A stretch of DNA of 44,874 nt, taken from NCBI RefSeq assembly GCF_016938855.1, contig NZ_JAFHAP010000019.1, positions 1-44,874 on the forward strand, written 5' to 3'. The notes below the pieces were generated by a model. That model saw nothing but the letters and a program-made list of their open reading frames with translations. It had not been told where the DNA came from and did not search any database. Positions 19,113-27,811 of this stretch are shown one piece after another. Position 1 is the first letter of the stretch. Each line of letters starts with the position of its first letter. The position numbers and the translations under genes are program-made. Origin of the DNA: Polycladomyces zharkentensis (GTDB taxonomy: Bacteria; Bacillota; Bacilli; Thermoactinomycetales; JIR-001).

Positions 19113-19247
19113 ACTGCTAAGCGTGTCCAGCGGTTCCCAGCGCATGTCCGATTGTTGCTTGAATCCATCTCCCGGTGAAAGGAAAGCGTTTTCTCATCGG
19201 GTGAAAAACAGGGCTACTGTTCCGGCCGAATTCTTTACCGAACCTGA

Positions 19248-21332
19248 TCACTGCACACCCTCAGCCACAGGCGGCTGTTCGGAATCAAACTCGACAGACA
19301 AGGCGAGCAGTTCGGCCACGTCCATCGTTTTCACCCGATCTTCGACTTCTTTGGCTTTGGTGCCGTCGCTCATCATCGTCAGGCAATACGGACACGCACT
19401 GCCGATCACGCTCGGATTGACGGCCAGTGCCTGCTCGGTCCGCGCGACGTTGACACGGACGCCGGCCGTTTCTTCCATCCACATCATGCCCCCGCCGGCA
19501 CCGCAACACATCCCGTTTTCCCGGTTACGCTCCATCTCCACCAGCTCGATCCCGGGAATTGATTGCAAAATGAAGCGGGGAGCGGAGTATTCGCCATTGT
19601 AACGCCCCAGGTAACACGAGTCGTGATAGGTGACCCGTTCCTTCACTTCCTTGGTCGGCTTCAGTCGGCCCTGGCGGATCAGGTCGGCCAGTACTTGCGT
19701 ATGGTGGTATACCTCCGCTTCCAGACCGAAATCCGGATATTCATTTTTAAATGTGTTATAAGCATGCGGGTCGATCGTCACAATCTTCTTCACGTTATGC
19801 TTTTCAAACAACGCGATGTTCTCCGTCGCCAGTTGCTGGAACAAAAATTCATTTCCCAGGCGTCGGGCGGTGTCACCGGAGTTTTTCTCCTTGTTCCCCA
19901 AAATGGCAAATTTCACGCCGGCATGGTGCAGGAGCTTGGCCACCGCCTGCGTAATTTTCTGACTCCGGTTGTCGTAGGAGCCCATCGAACCGACGAACAG
20001 CAGGTATTCAAATTCCTTTTCCTCTTTTACCGTCGGTACGGGCACATCCAGTCCCTCTTTCCAACGGTCCCGCTCTTTCTTGCTGAGTCCCCAGGGGTTG
20101 CCCTGCCGCTCGATATTTTGGAACGTCCGGGTGATTTCGGCGTTCATTTTTCCCTCGGTCAATACGAGATACCGGCGCATGTCGATAATTTTGTCCACAT
20201 GTTCGTTGGCAACCGGGCAAGCGTCCTCACAGTTGCGGCAAGTGGTACAGGCCCACAGTTCCTCTTCGGTGATGACATCGCCGATGAGGTTGACCGGATA
20301 CGTTTCCTGACCGGCCGCCGCCTCCATCACCGCTTGGTTGGCACCGCTGAATGCAAAAGACGGCATCCACGGGGCCCGCGATGTGATCGCCGCCCCTTTG
20401 GCAGTCAAATGATCACGCATCTTCACGATCAAGTCCATCGGAGAGAGCAGTTTGCCCGTTCCGGCGGCCGGACACATATTGGTGCAACGACCGCATTCGA
20501 CACACGCGTATAAATCGATCAGCTGTTTTTGGTTAAAATCCTCAATTTTTCCGACTCCGTAAGATTCTGCCGACTCGTCTTCAAAATCGATCGGTTTCAG
20601 TTTGGCCGGCGGGTCCTGCCGCTTCAGAAAGACGTTGATCGGAGCCACCAGCAAATGAAAATGCTTGGACTGCGGAACGTACACCAAAAACGAGAACAGG
20701 ATCAGCGCGTGAATCCACCAGAACACATAAAACAACACTTCTCCCGCCTGCGGCGACAACGAACCGAACGGTGCGGCGATCAGACTGGAAATCGGCGTCG
20801 ACCAAGCGGGCAAATGATCGGGACGCCACACGTGTTCAAACGCAGCCGAAAACAGAATGGAAAGCATCAAACCACTCAGGAACCAGATAACGAGTCCCGC
20901 CTTCCACCCCCGCTTCAGTCGCGGCAGTTTCTCGATAAAACGGCGGTAAAAGGCGTAACCGGTCGCCAACAACACGGCGAATACCGTGATTTCCTGAATC
21001 AGCGTAAACACCGGATAAGCCGGTACGGGCAAATGATACCCCGGCGCCAATCCCTTGATAAACAGATCAATGGCACCGAACTGTATGACGATGAAGCCGT
21101 AAAACATCACGACATGCATGATGCCGCTCTTTTTGTCTTTGAGCAGTTTCTTCTGTCCGAAAACGTTCACCCACACCTCATTCAGACGGGTGCTAAGATC
21201 CGCTTGCCAATCGACCGGTTTTCCCAGTTTGACATAGGTGTAACGACTGTACACCACCCGGCCGAACAGGTAGACGGCATAACCGGCGACAGCGAGAAAG
21301 GCAACCAAATTCACGATTTGCAGAACGGACAC
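19248..21332 (-). CDS. fadF: Membrane iron-sulfur oxidoreductase, FadF-type (heterodisulfide-reductase-like)
   Basis: Proposed to move electrons from acyl-CoA dehydrogenases/ETF to menaquinone. The 694-residue protein begins with about five transmembrane helices (residues 1-240, NarI-like). Two 4Fe-4S clusters follow (CVECGRCTNMCP and CTTCRNCEDACPVANE). Next come two CCG-type domains (HDSCYLGRYNGEY and GMCCGAGGGMMW). In B. subtilis fadF is beside acdA, rpoE and pyrG; here it is about 5 kb from the thl operon on the same strand. GTG 21332 is preferred (GGAG eight bases upstream); GTG 21341 overlaps the ribosome site. A FadR-like box covers its promoter. Confidence 0.9.
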   Translation of the reverse strand: MSVLQIVNLVAFLAVAGYAVYLFGRVVYSRYTYVKLGKPVDWQADLSTRLNEVWVNVFGQKKLLKDKKSGIMHVVMFYGFIVIQFGAIDLFIKGLAPGYHLPVPAYPVFTLIQEITVFAVLLATGYAFYRRFIEKLPRLKRGWKAGLVIWFLSGLMLSILFSAAFEHVWRPDHLPAWSTPISSLIAAPFGSLSPQAGEVLFYVFWWIHALILFSFLVYVPQSKHFHLLVAPINVFLKRQDPPAKLKPIDFEDESAESYGVGKIEDFNQKQLIDLYACVECGRCTNMCPAAGTGKLLSPMDLIVKMRDHLTAKGAAITSRAPWMPSFAFSGANQAVMEAAAGQETYPVNLIGDVITEEELWACTTCRNCEDACPVANEHVDKIIDMRRYLVLTEGKMNAEITRTFQNIERQGNPWGLSKKERDRWKEGLDVPVPTVKEEKEFEYLLFVGSMGSYDNRSQKITQAVAKLLHHAGVKFAILGNKEKNSGDTARRLGNEFLFQQLATENIALFEKHNVKKIVTIDPHAYNTFKNEYPDFGLEAEVYHHTQVLADLIRQGRLKPTKEVKERVTYHDSCYLGRYNGEYSAPRFILQSIPGIELVEMERNRENGMCCGAGGGMMWMEETAGVRVNVARTEQALAVNPSVIGSACPYCLTMMSDGTKAKEVEDRVKTMDVAELLALSVEFDSEQPPVAEGVQ

Positions 21333-21379
21333 GAAACTCACTCCTTTCGGAAAGTTGCGGTCATCCTATTTATTCAAAT

Positions 21380-21411
21380 ATTTTAACATAAAATGAATGG
21401 GTATTCATTCA
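21380..21411 (-). promoter_or_regulatory. fadF promoter with FadR-like operator
   Basis: TGAATGGGTATTCATTCA (21394-21411) matches the B. subtilis FadR consensus TGAATGAMTAWTCATTCA at 16 of 18 positions. It lies directly upstream of a minus-strand -10 TAAAAT (21385-21380), covering the spacer and -35 region. This implies derepression of fadF by long-chain acyl-CoA. Confidence 0.75.
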
Positions 21412-21521
21412 TTTTTTTCAGAGGACAGCCATTTCGAAATCGTTTACATCCTCATCATACTGCTCCTGACGGTTCTTGTCGAGGTCCGTTTCCCTGTAAA
21501 TCAGTGATTCACCGGTGTGAG

Positions 21522-21750
21522 GTCGTGTCCGGTAAAGCCGTGAAAGAGCAAATCTTTCCCAGGTGAGCGAAGACCCAAGCCCGGTGAGCGAAGAACCGGA
21601 AAGCGCAGACATGGAATCGCGGGCAACTTCCTCTAAACGAAGCGTACTTTATCCGCGTCCTGCGTTCCGGGCGGAGCGGACATAACCTGTCCCCTGCGGG
21701 CGCAGATATTACAATCCGGGAAAGCGATGGGACAGGATTCACCAGATACG
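21522..21750 (-). repeat. MITE-like repeat family A, inverted copy
   Basis: The only clear copy in the opposite orientation. Read on the minus strand: TATCTGGTGAATCC, ATCGCTTTCCCGGAT, GACAGGTTATGTCCGCTCC, GGATAAAGTACGCTTCG, GAGGAAGTTGCCCGCGATTC, CTGCGCTTTCCGG, TCTTCGCTCACC, ending GGCTTTACCGGACACGACC. It lies between fadF and the lipoprotein gene. Confidence 0.75.
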
Positions 21751-21837
21751 CTCTGGTTGAAGAGGTGAATGGATTTCCATCCTCCGACAAACATTAATCT
21801 CAAAGCATCCTCATGGTACGGTGAAAGGGGAAGGGAC

Positions 21838-22428
21838 ATGAACAAACCAAAGATATGGAAAAAACCGGTCACTTGCAAACGGCCGAACGAAACTCGGCCG
21901 TGTCCGGTCATACTCGCACCAAAGAAAGGGGCGGCCTGGTTCCCGATACGATTTCGATCCGTCATATGGGCGTTTTTGTTCAGCGCCTCCATTCTGTTGT
22001 TGATGACAGCATGCGTTCGACAGACATCCACACCGGAGGACACCGCCATCCGATTCTATAAGGCCGTATGGGTGGACGGCGACATTCAGAAGGCGCGATC
22101 TTTCGCGGCCCCTTCAGTCAAGGTCAGAGAGTTGACTTGGCGCATTGAGGAGACGCGCCGGGATCGACCTGTCAACAGTCCCATTCTCATCGTGGAATCC
22201 CCCTTGCATGCATCGATGAACCCTGCGCGGAAAATCTATCTGATCCGTCGCCCTCGTGACCGTCGGGACTTTCAGGTGGAACTCGTCCGTCAGGACGGAC
22301 ACTGGATCGTAACGGGTTTCAAACAAAACTATCACTCGCTTCAGGGTGGGTACAACAGCGGCGAAACATTTGAACGACTCCAGCACGAACATCCGGGACT
22401 CAAGTGGCGGCACATTGATCAACCGTGA
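21838..22428 (+). CDS. Putative lipoprotein, DUF4878-like
   Basis: The 196-residue protein has an unusually long basic N-terminal stretch (about 40 residues). A hydrophobic segment (SVIWAFLFSASILLLMTAC) follows, ending in a lipobox-like MTAC. A small alpha/beta domain beginning EDTAIRFYKAVWVDGDIQKA resembles DUF4878/NTF2-like lipoproteins. ATG 21838 has AAGGGA close upstream; an internal start nearer the signal segment is possible. The gene stands alone, followed by a hairpin at 22432-22483. The substrate or role is unknown. Confidence 0.6.
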   Translation: MNKPKIWKKPVTCKRPNETRPCPVILAPKKGAAWFPIRFRSVIWAFLFSASILLLMTACVRQTSTPEDTAIRFYKAVWVDGDIQKARSFAAPSVKVRELTWRIEETRRDRPVNSPILIVESPLHASMNPARKIYLIRRPRDRRDFQVELVRQDGHWIVTGFKQNYHSLQGGYNSGETFERLQHEHPGLKWRHIDQP

Positions 22429-22431
22429 CAC

Positions 22432-22483
22432 AAGGGACGGATTCCCCTCTCCGTTTCCGTAGGCTGAGGGAATACCGTCCCTT
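22432..22483 (+). terminator. Long hairpin after the lipoprotein gene
   Basis: AAGGGACGG-A-TTCCC (22432-22446) pairs with GGGAA-TA-CCGTCCCTT (22468-22483). No strong T-run follows, so it may be a terminator or an RNA-stabilising hairpin. Confidence 0.55.
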
Positions 22484-22559
22484 ACTCTCATCCCGGTACA
22501 TCTTGTTCTTTCCCGCTCCTGCATCGTCCGGCTGTGGAAAGGCTTCCTCTCTTGTTCCA

Positions 22560-22770
22560 AGGTTCTGATCCATATCACCGGTATCGCTTCCCGGTTTGCT
22601 CTATCTGCACCGCTCAGAACCGAAGAGGCAGGACGCGGGCAAAGTACGCTTCGCTTGGAGGAAATGGCCCAAGATCCCATCCTCAGCTCTCGGTTCTTTA
22701 CCCGGTCAGGCTGGAAAAAGTCGCTCACCCGGGAATTGACTTCCTCACCGGCATGACCAGACACACCCTG
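22560..22770 (+). repeat. MITE-like repeat family A, copy abutting gpsB
   Basis: Blocks GTATCGCTTCCCGGTTTGCTC, GCGGGCAAAGTACGCTTCGC, TTGGAGGAAATGGCCC, TCGCTCACCCGGGAA and the end GCATGACCAGACACACC. The 5' end is worn. It finishes about six bases from the gpsB stop codon on the opposite strand. Confidence 0.72.
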
Positions 22771-22775
22771 ACAGC

Positions 22776-23012
22776 CTACACCATCCGCTCCAAGCGTTCC
22801 AACCGGCGCAAAATGTCGTCGATCACTTCACGACTGACCGCTTGCGCTTTGGCTCTCTCCAACTCCAACTTCAAACGCTCGTTTTCCTCCAACACTTCCT
22901 CATAGTTTTGGATCACCAAGTCCAAAAACTCATCCACCGCTTGCCGGGAATATCCCTTCCGCTCGCGCGGGAACTCCTTATTGAAAATATCTTTGGGCGT
23001 TAAACGTTCCAT
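22776..23012 (-). CDS. gpsB: Cell-division regulator GpsB (DivIVA-domain)
   Basis: GpsB links division and peptidoglycan synthases at the septum. The 78-residue product begins MERLTPKDIFNKEFPRERKG, the membrane-binding DivIVA motif. A coiled coil (SRQAVDEFLDLVIQNYEEVL ... LELERAKAQ) follows, then the short C-terminal helix DDILRRLERLERM. B. subtilis GpsB has 98 residues; the linker here is shorter, and the C-terminus stops next to a MITE-like repeat, which may have trimmed it. ATG 23012 has AAAGGAGG six bases upstream. Confidence 0.85.
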   Translation of the reverse strand: MERLTPKDIFNKEFPRERKGYSRQAVDEFLDLVIQNYEEVLEENERLKLELERAKAQAVSREVIDDILRRLERLERMV

Positions 23013-23119
23013 CTGACTCCTCCTTTACTCGTCCCAGGTGAAACACCGTCCATTCTTCCCTCATTGTAGTGGAATCTGATGATTCCGCCAACAGAGTAAT
23101 ATTCAGTTAAAAAACCATT

Positions 23120-23584
23120 TCAATTCTTTCTGTAATATCGTAAACCTGCCACAAATATGGAATGAAAGGGGATGGCGGATGGAAGAGCGCCCTGTCCGAC
23201 GGCGCGATATGGTATTCTATGTGCCATCCTCTTCTTTTTGACCCTGCCTGCCATTTTATTTGATTGTGACTGTTCCCCGTTGGTGCTGTCATCCTGCTGA
23301 ATCCATTTTTCCGGTGGATCGGTGCTTCCCACCTCTCTCACTGGCTTGATTCGTCGCTTTGTGGATCGATCGAATGTTGAAATGGTTGTCGGTTCATCGA
23401 ATCTATCGACCGCTTCGATCGATTGTGATTCATACCATTCCACACCAGTTGTTGGATTTGGCATGATGTCCGCAAAATAGTGAAACGGTAACGGATATGA
23501 TGGAAAGGGTTCCGGACGCTTTGAAGGAAATGTTGATGGGTCGCCATTGAAATATGGCCGTGCAAGCTGGGGAAGAAAACACAT
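23120..23584 (-). CDS. Unassigned open frame in the gpsB upstream region
   Basis: A minus-strand frame of 154 codons from ATG 23584 encodes a Pro/Phe/Tyr-rich then polar sequence (ARPYFNGDPSTFPSKRPEPF, MPNPTTGVEWYESQSIEAVD). A second frame on the same strand gives a 69-residue His/Gln/Arg-rich peptide starting MATHQHFLQSVRNPFHH. Neither has a good ribosome site, and I recognise no family. One of them may be a small coat-like or unknown protein, or both may be chance. Nothing else is seen in 23013-23639. Confidence 0.25.
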   Translation of the reverse strand: MCFLPQLARPYFNGDPSTFPSKRPEPFPSYPLPFHYFADIMPNPTTGVEWYESQSIEAVDRFDEPTTISTFDRSTKRRIKPVREVGSTDPPEKWIQQDDSTNGEQSQSNKMAGRVKKKRMAHRIPYRAVGQGALPSAIPFHSIFVAGLRYYRKN

Positions 23585-23639
23585 GATTGACAACCCAACC
23601 TCATACATTTGATGGTATGCCACGGAAAGGAGGAAAGAA

Positions 23640-23882
23640 ATGGGTGTTTTGTACGACCTGGCACAACTGGCCAAAAAGAATGACGCCAGAGCGCGAATCA
23701 TCATGCGAACCATGCTGTTTGCCAACCTTGCCGACTCCCCTTCGCAAAAACAGCCCCGTCTGAACCACGCCGAACATACGCCGACAGCTCCTTTTTTGGG
23801 TACTGCATCATCAGATGTGGTTCAGCCGAAGCTGTTTGCCAAAAAATCTTTTTCAATGCAAGACCACCTGAGAGGTGTCTGA
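23640..23882 (+). CDS. Small hypothetical protein
   Basis: The 80-residue frame starts MGVLYDLAQLAKKNDARARI behind a strong AAAGGAGG eight bases upstream, which makes it a likely real gene. The N-terminal 30 residues are helical and basic; the remainder is polar and probably disordered. Its TGA stop (23880-23882) is part of the GTGTCTGATCC end of a MITE-like repeat, so the natural C-terminus may have been truncated by that insertion. Function unknown. Confidence 0.55.
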   Translation: MGVLYDLAQLAKKNDARARIIMRTMLFANLADSPSQKQPRLNHAEHTPTAPFLGTASSDVVQPKLFAKKSFSMQDHLRGV

Positions 23883-24004
23883 TCCACACTGTCGTCCTCT
23901 GTTTCCCGGTTCGCCCCACCTGCGCCCTTACCTGAAGCAGATCATGGTCACATTTGAAACCGGATCGTGCAAAACGCGGGTAAAGAGACATGACCAGACA
24001 CGCC
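23874..24004 (+). repeat. MITE-like repeat family A, internally deleted copy
   Basis: Starts GGTGTCTGATCCACACTG, keeps TTTCCCGGTTCGCCCCACCT, GAAGCAGATCATG and CGCGGGTAAAG, then jumps to the end ATGACCAGACACGCC. About 130 bp. Both termini are present although the centre is lost. Confidence 0.72.
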
Positions 24005-24037
24005 AAGTTCGTCTTTGTTTTTCCCTCTCCTCCCGAC

Positions 24038-24070
24038 GCCGGATACTACGTCTCATCCGGCGATTTTTTT
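24038..24070 (+). terminator. Rho-independent terminator
   Basis: GCCGGAT (24038-24044) / ATCCGGC (24055-24061) with a ten-base loop, then GA and seven T's. It ends transcription from 23640. Confidence 0.82.
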
Positions 24071-24134
24071 GTGGTCCAAGAGAAAACAAACCGATACAAT
24101 AAGAGGCGGATAACCATCGCGAACGGAAGAAAGG

Positions 24135-24698
24135 GTGGCGAAGCATTTGAGCATTCTGGTCTTGTACGGCAGTCAACGCGAGGAGAGCAACGCCAAAAAG
24201 CTGACCCAAGCGGTACTGGAGGGGATTCCCCATCATGCGATCGATCTCAGGGATTGCACCATCCTTCCCATCAATGATCACCGTCATACACCGGGCGGAT
24301 TTTTGCCTGTAGACGACGATTACGATACCGTCATCCAAGAGGTGTTGCGACACGATATCCTGATTTTCAGCTTGCCGATCTATTGGTACGGCATTCCGGG
24401 GCGGATGAAAAATTTTGTCGACCGGTGGTCGGTCAGCTTACGGGATTCCCGTTTTGATTTCAAGGAAATCATGCGGCGCAAAACCGCCTACGTCATTGCC
24501 GTCGGCGGTGATAATCCCCGCGTCAAAGGGTTGCCACTGATTCAACAATTCCAGTACATCTTCGATTTCGTGGGTATGACATTCGGCGGCTACATCATCG
24601 GCCAAGCAAACCGACCGGGGGAAATCGAAAAGGATTTGAGAGCGTTGGCCGAAGCTGAACAGCTGAACCGGATCTTGGGACAAACCGGTGAGGCATAA
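24135..24698 (+). CDS. NAD(P)H-dependent FMN reductase / flavodoxin-fold protein
   Basis: A 187-residue flavoprotein of the NADPH-dependent FMN reductase (YwqN/SsuE-like) group. The FMN phosphate loop is YGSQREESNAK near residue 11, and the second flavin contact SLPIYWYGIPGRMKNFVDRW falls at about residues 80-100. VIAVGGDNPRVKGL and FVGMTFGGYIIG complete the fold. It probably reduces flavin or quinones in the cytoplasm. GTG 24135 has GGAAGAAAGG just upstream. It is single-gene, preceded by a terminator. The partner enzyme is unknown. Confidence 0.85.
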   Translation: MAKHLSILVLYGSQREESNAKKLTQAVLEGIPHHAIDLRDCTILPINDHRHTPGGFLPVDDDYDTVIQEVLRHDILIFSLPIYWYGIPGRMKNFVDRWSVSLRDSRFDFKEIMRRKTAYVIAVGGDNPRVKGLPLIQQFQYIFDFVGMTFGGYIIGQANRPGEIEKDLRALAEAEQLNRILGQTGEA

Positions 24699-24946
24699 CC
24701 TTTGGTTGAATGGCGAAAAGACCGGGGGTTACCCCATCAACGAAATCGGGTGGCCGTTTTCCCTCTTGCTTATGAATCACTGCACTCAAAGATCGCTTGG
24801 AAAACGTCCACCCTCGTATGGTGGGCAGGTCCGAATTTACCGTTGAGACAATCTATCTAGCTTTCTACGAGGGTTACGGGAATTTCGAGTGGAACTGTGA
24901 GAACAACCTGAAGGCCGGGGTCGCCCGATCTTTTCTCAAAGAAACA

Positions 24947-26147
24947 TCACTCGATACCTTGCCGGACCGCAGCTTTCCGAACCGGGGTGATTTTTACCGC
25001 AATACCCACCAACAAAATGGCAATAGCGGCGGAAACAGCACACATCAGTCCGACACCCGCAAAACCGCCTCGTTCCAAAATCAATCCGCCCAGCGCAGCT
25101 CCTACCGTGGTGCCGACGTACATGAACGAATTGTTCAGCGACATCATCGTCCCGCGCAAATGAGGCGCCATTTCTGTCAAAATGGCATTCAATGCGGTCA
25201 AGGAAGCCCCCCACTCACCATCCAGACAAAGATGCATATCAGCGCCGATGTGAGGCTGTAGACCGTGTGTGGCAACATAAACAGCGTAACAGCCATCACA
25301 GTGAGAGCCCACATTAACATACCACGTTTGCCATACCGGTCAGATAAAAAGCCGCCGACCATATTCCCGACAAAATTTCCGACCCCAACCGCAACGATGA
25401 TGATACCGACCATGGTTACCTTCAGATGGAAGGCCGTAGCAAGCCATGATCCCAAATAGGTGTACATGCCAAAACTGGCTAACATCAGGAAAAATGTAAC
25501 GCACAATCCCGAGAAAGCTTGGCCATTGGTCATCACTTGTCCCGAAGAACGTAAAAGATCAGGAGGCGTTCCGGGCGGATACGAGCGATGAACACGGGGA
25601 TATATCCCAAATGCGCCCCCCCAGATGACAAACGCAAGGATAGACAGCACCCAAAACGGAGTCCGCCAGCAATGAATGCCCCTGCAGGAACACCGATGAT
25701 CTGGCTGACGGACAAAGCCGCTGCGATGATTCCCACGGCTTTGCCCCGCTTCTCATAGGGAATCCAATCACCGACGGAGGCCCATACTTGCGGAGCGGTC
25801 GCGGCAGCAGCAAATCCGGACAGTGCGCGGAAAAGAAAAAGTGTCCAAAAGTTCCAAGCCACTCCGCACAACAACGAGAATAATCCAAAGGCAAAGGTAC
25901 CCCATAAAATCATCTTACGACGACCGACCCGATCTGAAAGCGGTCCGAATACCAACGCCGCTACAGCGTAGGCAAGCGCATAAGCGGTAACCAACAAACC
26001 TCCCTGCCCCACCGACATATGCAGTTCTCGACTTAACAACGGAATGAGAGGTGACACCAAAAATGTATCTGCTCCAATCAAAAAAATGATCATAAAAAGC
26101 AATAGGATCAACAATCGGTAATGGAGTACAGCCGTCACCCGATTCAC
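24947..26147 (-). pseudogene. MFS transporter, two frame breaks
   Basis: A 12-TM major-facilitator exporter, read in three consecutive frames. The N-terminal half runs from GTG 26147 (ILLLFMIIFLIGADTFLVSP, with the DRVGRRK loop motif). At about 25660 the frame shifts at GAFIAG | WRTPFWVLSILAF, with a few bases apparently missing. At about 25205 a run of six G's again shifts the frame: FVWMVSGG | ASLTALNAIL. The C-terminal helices end at 24947. Each segment is clean, so the decay is recent or partly a homopolymer sequencing error. It is divergent from a PaaX-type regulator. The substrate is unknown (NepI/AraJ-like families are possible). Confidence 0.8.
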
Positions 26148-26320
26148 CTTTCCTTTCTGGACATTTTTCTGATACTTATTTTTGTAAAGCGATCGACTTA
26201 TTTTAATTTATAACCTACTTTTTTTACATTAGCCAATTATTTGATTATAAAAGGGAGAAACCTTTGTTTCCAGCTGTTGCGATTCATGCTACAATTCCTT
26301 TGTATATGGGGGGTGAGTCC

Positions 26321-27100
26321 ATGATTTCTCTTGAGAAGCAAATCCTTTACATACTGATGAGAAAACCTGAGATGGAAGTGTCGGAACTGATCGACATCTA
26401 CCAAGGACGGCGATATTCACCTCAATCCGTTCGAAATGCATTATCCCGTCTCAAACGACTGGGATACATCCGGCACCATCGGCGGCGGTATTCGCTCACT
26501 TCTGCGGGTACAAACTTTCTGACGGCGTTTCAATTCAAATTGGCTCAAAAAGACCGCACCTGGAACGGTTCTTGGCATTTGGTTCTGTACCAGATTCCCG
26601 AATCCCACCGGAACTTTCGAAACACCCTGCGTCAAGAGCTGATCCATTTAGGATACGGGCAGTTGTATCACAGCGTATTTCTCTCTCCCCACGATCAAAC
26701 GCAATCCGTCAGACAAATCTTGGAGGAGCAGGGATTGAGTGAGTTTGTCAGCATGTTCACCGGGCATTTCACTTTTGGGGAGATTGATTCCAAGGTACAT
26801 GAGATCTGGGACTTGGAGCACATCAGGGGGTTATATGAGGAGTTTCTCGCCTGGGGCTCGGAAAAACGCACACACTTTTCACGTCTGCCTTCTATTTCGC
26901 CATGGGATGCCTTTTTCGAGATTTTGGAGCTGGGCGAGCGTTTCGGGAATATCCTCCTTCAGGACCCGATCCTTCCTGCCAAATTTCTGCCGAAGGACTG
27001 GCCCGGCCCCGAAGCATGGCGTTTGTACCGCGAGTTGTATGATCATTTGATTCAATATGTCGAAAGCGATAAGGGCATTTTGCAATTGGCCCGGAAATGA
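26321..27100 (+). CDS. PaaX-family transcriptional regulator
   Basis: The 259-residue protein has an N-terminal winged helix (ISLEKQILYILMRKPEMEVS, then SVRNALSRLKRLGYIRHHRR). A PaaX central domain follows (WHLVLYQIPESHRNFRNTLR, GYGQLYHSVFLSP), with the PaaX C-terminal region after it. PaaX represses phenylacetate catabolism in other bacteria through phenylacetyl-CoA, but no paa genes are here. Divergence from the MFS pseudogene suggests that transporter was its target. ATG 26321 has GGGGGTG six bases upstream. A consensus cre covers its stop codon. Confidence 0.82.
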   Translation: MISLEKQILYILMRKPEMEVSELIDIYQGRRYSPQSVRNALSRLKRLGYIRHHRRRYSLTSAGTNFLTAFQFKLAQKDRTWNGSWHLVLYQIPESHRNFRNTLRQELIHLGYGQLYHSVFLSPHDQTQSVRQILEEQGLSEFVSMFTGHFTFGEIDSKVHEIWDLEHIRGLYEEFLAWGSEKRTHFSRLPSISPWDAFFEILELGERFGNILLQDPILPAKFLPKDWPGPEAWRLYRELYDHLIQYVESDKGILQLARK

Positions 27101-27111
27101 AAGCGCTTTCT
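27098..27111. promoter_or_regulatory. Consensus cre-like palindrome at the paaX stop
   Basis: TGAAAGCGCTTTCT matches TGWAARCGYTWNCW at all 14 positions. It overlaps the end of the PaaX gene, with no intact gene downstream on either strand for 700 bp. It could be a roadblock site, the remains of a lost promoter, or chance. Confidence 0.45.
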
Positions 27112-27430
27112 GTTCCGGTCGCAACAAGCATAATAAATGAATTATTACCGTATGCCCTTCAAATAGAGAACATTTCCTTCCAACAATCAAAATTTTTGAC
27201 AATAAATCCTGAAATGTCGACAAAGGAACCGTACCCAACATCCATGGCAGTAACACGGTCACGGTGATGGTACCGGATATTGTCCCAACTACAGAAATGG
27301 CTGTCTGAAAGCCCACGGTAACAATAGGAAGGCCCTTGGGGTATTTCAATCGTGAGATGAAAGGCGGCGTTGCTCGCCATCTCCTTTTGGCGATGGTAAG
27401 AGCAACCAATTTGTTGTATACGAGCGGTGC
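27112..27430. other. Gene-free stretch with a possible membrane-protein remnant on the minus strand
   Basis: The minus strand encodes, without a start or ribosome site, KYPKGLPIVTVGFQTAISVV and GTISGTITVTVLLPWMLGTV, which look like transmembrane helices. I cannot assign a family. No repeat is evident. Confidence 0.25.
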
Positions 27431-27690
27431 TCTCCCACTGGCTGTGGGGTTGTTCCTGTGTACGTCATGGCAGGAGGTTCTGGTGCGAAAACTTCCACCA
27501 GTCAAGAGGAACCGGCGTACCGGCAACAGGTGCCCCGCCCATGCGGGCACATGCAGCATCGCTGCAGAACTGCATGGGACGGGGTGATGACACACCCCTG
27601 AACCTGGGTGTTGTCCAAAGTGGAAACGGACCGTGGACGCCAACGACCCAGGAATCCCACGTCTTCAGATGTGTGGTGTGTCAAGGCTTA
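27430..27690 (+). pseudogene. tnpB 3' relic with right-end sequence, copy 3
   Basis: Plus-strand peptide QNCMGRGDDTPLNLGVVQSG followed by GPWTPTTQESH matches NCLGWGDDTPLSL of the relic at 16.9 kb (DNA identity is clear over about 34 bp, in opposite orientation). It ends CAGGAATCCCACGTCTTCAG ATGTGTGGTGTGTCAA, a shortened form of the same right end. No start, catalytic motif or full zinc finger remains. Confidence 0.6.
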
Positions 27691-27761
27691 TGTACCAACT
27701 TCTCCAAGCGAATACCTCCTTGCTTGGCGCTCCCGCAAACCCGGCGGCATCACCGGACCAT

Positions 27762-27795
27762 ACAACAAGCCATCCGAAACCGGATGGCTTGTTGT
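27762..27795 (-). terminator. Perfect 15-bp hairpin after the acetyltransferase gene
   Basis: ACAACAAGCCATCCG (27762-27776), loop AAAC, CGGATGGCTTGTTGT (27781-27795). It sits 17 bp past the acetyltransferase stop. There is no T-run, but the stem is strong. Confidence 0.6.
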
Positions 27796-27811
27796 TGTAC
27801 AGTCAATTGGT

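Noticed and set aside
18926-19168. 80-codon minus-strand frame after fadF
   Set aside because: It runs through the terminator hairpin at 19090-19109, has no ribosome site and no family resemblance.
21418-21510. Minus-strand peptide ESLIYRETDLDKNRQEQYDE ending just before the fadF operator
   Set aside because: It looks protein-like, but there is no start outside the adjacent inverted repeat and no family; it could be a gene fragment cut by that repeat, too uncertain to list.
24797-24960. Plus-strand fragment reading AFYEGYGNFEWNCENNLKAG downstream of the flavin reductase
   Set aside because: No ribosome site or family, and the frame continues antisense into the MFS gene; it might be a relic but cannot be supported.
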